From: Thermoanaerobaculia bacterium
GTDB lineage: Bacteria > Acidobacteriota > Thermoanaerobaculia > UBA5066
Assembly (NCBI GenBank): GCA_017999215.1
Contig: JAGOBQ010000018.1
Span: forward strand, 1 to 17,921
Direction: 5' to 3'
Length of the DNA stretch: 17,921 nucleotides
Below the pieces are notes generated by a model. The model ran no database searches. It had not been told where the DNA came from and saw only the letters and a list, made by a program, of their open reading frames with translations. Each line of letters starts with the position of its first letter. The stretch's first letter is position 1. Both the position numbers and the translations under genes were made by a program. Positions 14,579 through 17,921 of this stretch are shown one piece after another.

Positions 14579-16876
14579 GTGACGGACCTCCTCTACTGGC
14601 TCCAGGGCCCCGTTCCCGAGACCGAGCCGCCGAAGGCCGAGATGCCTCCGTGGGGCGAGACGAAGGTCGTGGGGAAGCCCGTCCCGCGGGTCGACGCGTA
14701 CGAGCGCGTCAGCGGCTCGGCCGTCTACCCGCTCGATTTCGCCCTCCCCGACATGCTCCACGCCGCGATCCTCCGCTCCCCTCACGCGCACGCCCGGGTG
14801 AAGGCGATCGACACGAGCGCGGCCGAGAAGATGCCGGGGGTCCGCGCGGTCCTCACCGCCTTCTCTCCCGGCGCCGACGTGCCGTGGTACCGGAGCCGCG
14901 GGCGGTTCTACTCGAAGCTCTTCGACGAGCGGGTGCGCCACGAGGGGGACGAGGTCGCCGCGGTCGCCGCGGAGACGCGCGCCCAGGCCTTCGACGCGCT
15001 GAAGGCGATCCGCGTCGAGTACGAGGAGTTCGCGTTCGTCCTCGACCCGAGCGAGGCGCTCGCCTCCGACGCCCCGCTCGTCCACGACGGCGGGAACCGA
15101 TACGGCGAGCCGGCCCGGTACGAGCGGGGCGACCTCGCGGCAGGCTTCGCGGCGGCCGACGCCGTCGTCGAGGGGACGTACTCGACGGCCTGCGAGATCC
15201 ACGCGCCGATGGAGGTCCACGGCTCCGTCGCGAAGTGGGACGGGAACCGACTGACGATCTGGGACTCGACCCAGGGCGTCTTCGTCGTCCAGCAGATGGT
15301 CGCGGGCGCGCTGAAGCTCCCGCTCGCGAACGTCCGCGTCCTCGGGCACTACATGGGGGGCGGCTTCGGCTCGAAGCTGGAGGCGGGGAAGTACACGGTC
15401 ATCGCGGCGCTCCTCGCGAAGAGGACCGCCCGCCCCGTGAAGCTCTTCCTGACGCGCGAGGAGGTCTTCCGGAACGCCGGGAACCGCCCTGCGAACACGA
15501 TGAAGGTGAAGCTCGGCGCGAAGAAGGACGGCACCCTGACGGCGATCGAGTTCTCCTCGATCGGGTCGGGCGGCGCCTATCCGAACGGCGCCGACACGTC
15601 GTTCCTCGCGACGGACCTCTACACCTGCCCGAACGTCGCGACGGTCGACGACAACGTCGCGATCAACGCGGGGCGGGCCCGGGCGATGCGCGCCCCCGGC
15701 TTCCCGCAGGGGGCGTGGGCGCTCGAGCAGGCGATGGACGAGCTGGCGCGGAAGCTCGGGATGGACCCGGTCGCGCTCCGCCTCGCGAACGTGCCGAAGG
15801 TGAGCCAGCGGCGCGGCAACCTCCCGTACACCTCCACCGGCCTCGCGGAGTGCCTCTCGGACGGCGCGAAGGCGTTCGGGTGGGAGACGACCCGGGCGGC
15901 GAAGAAGGACGACGGGCCGATCCGCAAGGGGTACGGCGTCGCGGCCGGGATGTGGGGCTACGGGGGCGGCCCTCCGGCGACGGTCGTCGTGAAGCTCTTC
16001 GCCGACGGGAGCGTCAACGTGAACTCCGGGGCCGCCGACATCGGCACCGGCACGAAGACCGTGATGGCCCAGACCGTCGCCGAGGAGCTGGGCGTCCCGC
16101 TCGAGAAGATCCAGATCGAGCACGCCGACACCGGGACGACGCAGTACAGCGGCCCGAGCGGCGGATCGAAGACCGTGCCGTCCGACATGCCGGCCGCGCG
16201 CGCCGCGGCGGTCGAGGTGAGGACGAAGCTCCTCGCCGGGGCGGCGGAGGAGCTGAAGGTCCCCGCGGCGGAGCTGAAGCTGGAGGGAGCCGACGTCGTC
16301 TCGACGAAGGACCCCGCGAAGAAGCTCGCCGTCACCGCGGTGCCGGCTCTCCAGCGGAACCAGGTCCTCGTCGGCGTCGGGACGCGCGGGCCGAACGTCG
16401 AGGGGAAGGTCATCTCGATGTTCGCGGCGCACTTCGCCGAGGTCGAGGTGAACGTGCGGACGGGAGAGGTCGCCGTCACGAGGCTCGTCGCCGCGCAGGA
16501 CAGCGCGCGGGTCATGAACCGCCTGACGTTCGAGTGCCAGGTCCAGGGCGGGCTCGTGATGGGCCTCGGCCTCGGCCGAACGGAGGAGCGGGTCCTCGAC
16601 CGGCAGACCGGGAAGATGGTCAACGCGAACTGGCACGACTACAAGATCCCCACGGCGCTCGACGTCCCGGTGGCGCAGGAGGTCCTCTCCGCCGAGCTCG
16701 TCGACACCGAGTGCAACACCGCGGGCGCCAAGGGGGTCGGCGAGCCGGCGACGATCCCGACCGCCGCGGCGATCGCGAACGCGGTCCGCGACGCCGTCGG
16801 CCTCCGGGTCCACGACTCTCCGATCACGCCGCCGAAGCTCGCCGCGCTCCTCGCCGCGGCCGGGAAGAAGGGGTGA
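14579..16876 (+). CDS. molybdopterin-binding catalytic subunit of a molybdenum hydroxylase (PaoC-like)
   Basis: The 765-aa large subunit of the xanthine oxidase superfamily hydroxylates an aldehyde or N-heterocycle using water. It has the N-terminal a/b hammerhead domain (VDAYERVSGSAVYPLDF, LHAAILRSPHAHARV), the cofactor loop GGGFGSK at 260-266, RAMRAPGFPQGAWALEQAMDE, DIGTGTKTVMAQTVAEELG, the SGPSGGSKT loop, and the C-terminal GVGEPATIPTAAAIANAV containing Glu722, the conserved catalytic base. The length equals the family norm for three-subunit enzymes. It has no signal peptide of its own, so the folded complex must be exported with the Tat-signal subunit. GTG is the start, 4 bases after the small-subunit stop, with GGAG and GAGG upstream. 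The substrate is unknown; aldehydes are most likely by PaoC similarity. The cofactor chaperone (PaoD/XdhC type) is not in the window. Confidence 0.94.
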   Translation: MTDLLYWLQGPVPETEPPKAEMPPWGETKVVGKPVPRVDAYERVSGSAVYPLDFALPDMLHAAILRSPHAHARVKAIDTSAAEKMPGVRAVLTAFSPGADVPWYRSRGRFYSKLFDERVRHEGDEVAAVAAETRAQAFDALKAIRVEYEEFAFVLDPSEALASDAPLVHDGGNRYGEPARYERGDLAAGFAAADAVVEGTYSTACEIHAPMEVHGSVAKWDGNRLTIWDSTQGVFVVQQMVAGALKLPLANVRVLGHYMGGGFGSKLEAGKYTVIAALLAKRTARPVKLFLTREEVFRNAGNRPANTMKVKLGAKKDGTLTAIEFSSIGSGGAYPNGADTSFLATDLYTCPNVATVDDNVAINAGRARAMRAPGFPQGAWALEQAMDELARKLGMDPVALRLANVPKVSQRRGNLPYTSTGLAECLSDGAKAFGWETTRAAKKDDGPIRKGYGVAAGMWGYGGGPPATVVVKLFADGSVNVNSGAADIGTGTKTVMAQTVAEELGVPLEKIQIEHADTGTTQYSGPSGGSKTVPSDMPAARAAAVEVRTKLLAGAAEELKVPAAELKLEGADVVSTKDPAKKLAVTAVPALQRNQVLVGVGTRGPNVEGKVISMFAAHFAEVEVNVRTGEVAVTRLVAAQDSARVMNRLTFECQVQGGLVMGLGLGRTEERVLDRQTGKMVNANWHDYKIPTALDVPVAQEVLSAELVDTECNTAGAKGVGEPATIPTAAAIANAVRDAVGLRVHDSPITPPKLAALLAAAGKKG

Positions 16877-16880
16877 CGCG

Positions 16881-17852
16881 ATGCTTCCGAGCTTTCGCTA
16901 CGTCCGTCCCCGCACCGTCGCCGATGCCGTGAAGGCGCTCGCGGCCGCGGGGGCCCGCGCCCACGCCGGCGGCACCGACCTCCTCGGCTGCCTCCGGGAC
17001 GGCGTCTTCGACGCGAAGTCCGTCGTCAGCCTCTCGGGCCTCTCCGACCTGAGGGGGATCTCGGCGACGAAGGACAGGGGCCTTCGGATCGGAGCGCTCA
17101 CGACGCTCGCCGAGCTCGCCCGGCACCCCGACGTCGTGAAGGGGTGGCCCGCCCTCGCGCAGGGGGCCGCCGCCGCCGCGAGCCCCCAGCTGCGCAACCA
17201 GGGGACGCTCGGCGGAAACCTCTGCCAGCGCCCGCGCTGCTGGTACTTCCGCGGCGACTTCGACTGCGCCCGCAAGGGGGGCGAGATCTGCTACGCCGTC
17301 GCCGGGGAGAACACCTACCACGCGATCTTCGGCGGCTCCGGCTGCTTCATCGTCCACCCCTCCGACACCGCCTCTCCGCTCGTCGCGCTCCGGGCGACGG
17401 TGAAGGTCGTCGGACCGAAGGGGGCTCGCAGCCTCCCCGTCGAGAAGCTCTTCGTCCTTCCGGCGGTCGACCACACGCGCGAGACGGTCCTCGCGCCGGG
17501 CGAGATCCTCACCGAGGTCGTCCTCCCGCCGCCGCTCGACGGAGGGAAGGGCCTCTACCGCAAGGTCCGCTCTCGCGGGGCATGGGACTTCGCCCTCGGC
17601 GGCGTCGCCCTCGCCCTCTCCGTGAAGGACGGGAAGGTCGCGTCGGCCGGCGTCGTCCTCTCGGGCGTCGCTCCCGCGCCGTGGCGCGTCCCGGAGGTCG
17701 AGAAGCTGCTCGTCGGCAAGGCCCTCGACGCGAAGCTCGCCGCCGAGGCGGCGGAGCTCGCCGTGAAGGGGGCCGAGCCGATGTCGGACAACGACTACAA
17801 GGTCCCACTCGTCCGCGGCGCCGTGGAGGAGGCCCTCCTCGCCCTCTCCTGA
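16881..17852 (+). CDS. FAD-binding subunit with 4Fe-4S insertion of a molybdenum hydroxylase (PaoB-like)
   Basis: This 323-aa subunit accepts electrons on FAD for transfer to the final acceptor. The FAD-binding loop AGGTDLL is at 29-35, a second contact region is QLRNQGTLGGNLCQR, and HPSDTASPLVAL follows; the C-terminal half is the CO-dehydrogenase flavoprotein C domain. Between them is a cysteine-rich insert with Cys115, Cys120, Cys129 and Cys137 (CQRPRCWYFRGDFDC...C). In PaoB and in 4-hydroxybenzoyl-CoA reductase beta this region binds an extra 4Fe-4S cluster, which plain xanthine dehydrogenases lack. The ATG is 4 bases after the large-subunit stop, so it is co-translated. The FAD gene comes last here, unlike the A-B-C order of E. 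coli paoABC. It has no Tat signal and must also be carried by the small subunit. Confidence 0.93.
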   Translation: MLPSFRYVRPRTVADAVKALAAAGARAHAGGTDLLGCLRDGVFDAKSVVSLSGLSDLRGISATKDRGLRIGALTTLAELARHPDVVKGWPALAQGAAAAASPQLRNQGTLGGNLCQRPRCWYFRGDFDCARKGGEICYAVAGENTYHAIFGGSGCFIVHPSDTASPLVALRATVKVVGPKGARSLPVEKLFVLPAVDHTRETVLAPGEILTEVVLPPPLDGGKGLYRKVRSRGAWDFALGGVALALSVKDGKVASAGVVLSGVAPAPWRVPEVEKLLVGKALDAKLAAEAAELAVKGAEPMSDNDYKVPLVRGAVEEALLALS

Positions 17853-17859
17853 TCCCCGC

Positions 17860-17921
17860 AGACTGTAGATGGTAGACCTGACCCCTTCTTCGGTGGGGGT
17901 CTGGTCTACACTCTACAGTCT
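17860..17921. repeat. long imperfect palindrome at the window edge
   Basis: Three arm pairs match: AGACTGTAG (17860-17868) with CTACAGTCT (17913-17921), GTAGACC (17872-17878) with GGTCTAC (17903-17909), and GACCCC (17880-17885) with GGGGTC (17896-17901), around a TTCTTCGGTG loop. It starts 8 bases after the FAD-subunit stop and runs to the last base shown, so it may extend further. It is less GC-rich than its surroundings. It may be the operon terminator or a dispersed REP/MITE-like element. Confidence 0.65.

Noticed and set aside
14531..16813. 760-codon open frame antisense to the molybdenum subunit
   Set aside because: It reads as Arg/Asp/Val/Leu-rich low-complexity sequence with no motif. 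It is a by-product of GNC/GNG-rich codons on the other strand, which carries a clear PaoC-like protein.

Overview
The window is GC-rich DNA with dense coding on both strands. It carries 13 protein genes and no rRNA, tRNA or CRISPR array that I can see. A Tat-exported 2Fe-2S protein, a CIRCE-controlled groESL operon and a Wzx/WecG-type surface-glycan cluster suggest a GC-rich bacterium with a periplasm. Acidobacteriota or a similar phylum is my guess, but no marker here settles it.

Left part (about 1-8.7 kb, surface glycans and inositol). On the + strand are a WecG/TagA/CpsF glycosyltransferase, a Wzx-like flippase and a zinc-ribbon SAM methyltransferase. Facing them on the - strand is a tight three-gene operon: a myo-inositol-1-phosphate synthase, a CTP:inositol-1-phosphate cytidylyltransferase-like enzyme and a CDP-alcohol phosphotransferase. 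Together these look like a route from glucose-6-phosphate through inositol-1-phosphate to CDP-inositol, ending in an inositol phosphodiester made at the membrane. Upstream on the same strand is an MptB-like GT-C mannosyltransferase. The cytidylyltransferase appears to start at ATT, and the CDP-alcohol phosphotransferase lacks the third and fourth canonical aspartates of its motif.

Middle part (8.7-13.7 kb). A DegT/DnrJ/EryC1/StrS sugar aminotransferase is followed by groES-groEL with a textbook -35 box and a perfect CIRCE operator. After groEL comes a run of three hairpins shared with a convergent gene of unknown function. That gene is divergent from a stand-alone HD-domain protein of the RelA/SpoT-hydrolase (MESH1-like) type.

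Right part (13.9-17.9 kb). A three-gene operon encodes a periplasmic molybdenum hydroxylase resembling E. coli PaoABC: a Tat-signal 2Fe-2S subunit, a molybdopterin subunit, and an FAD subunit with a cysteine-rich 4Fe-4S insertion. The order is small-large-FAD. The window ends in a long, nearly perfect palindrome that may be a dispersed REP-like element.

The most interesting item is the inositol operon with its degenerate phosphotransferase, its odd start codon and a mannosyltransferase next door. Together they could make an unusual inositol-containing glycolipid or head group.
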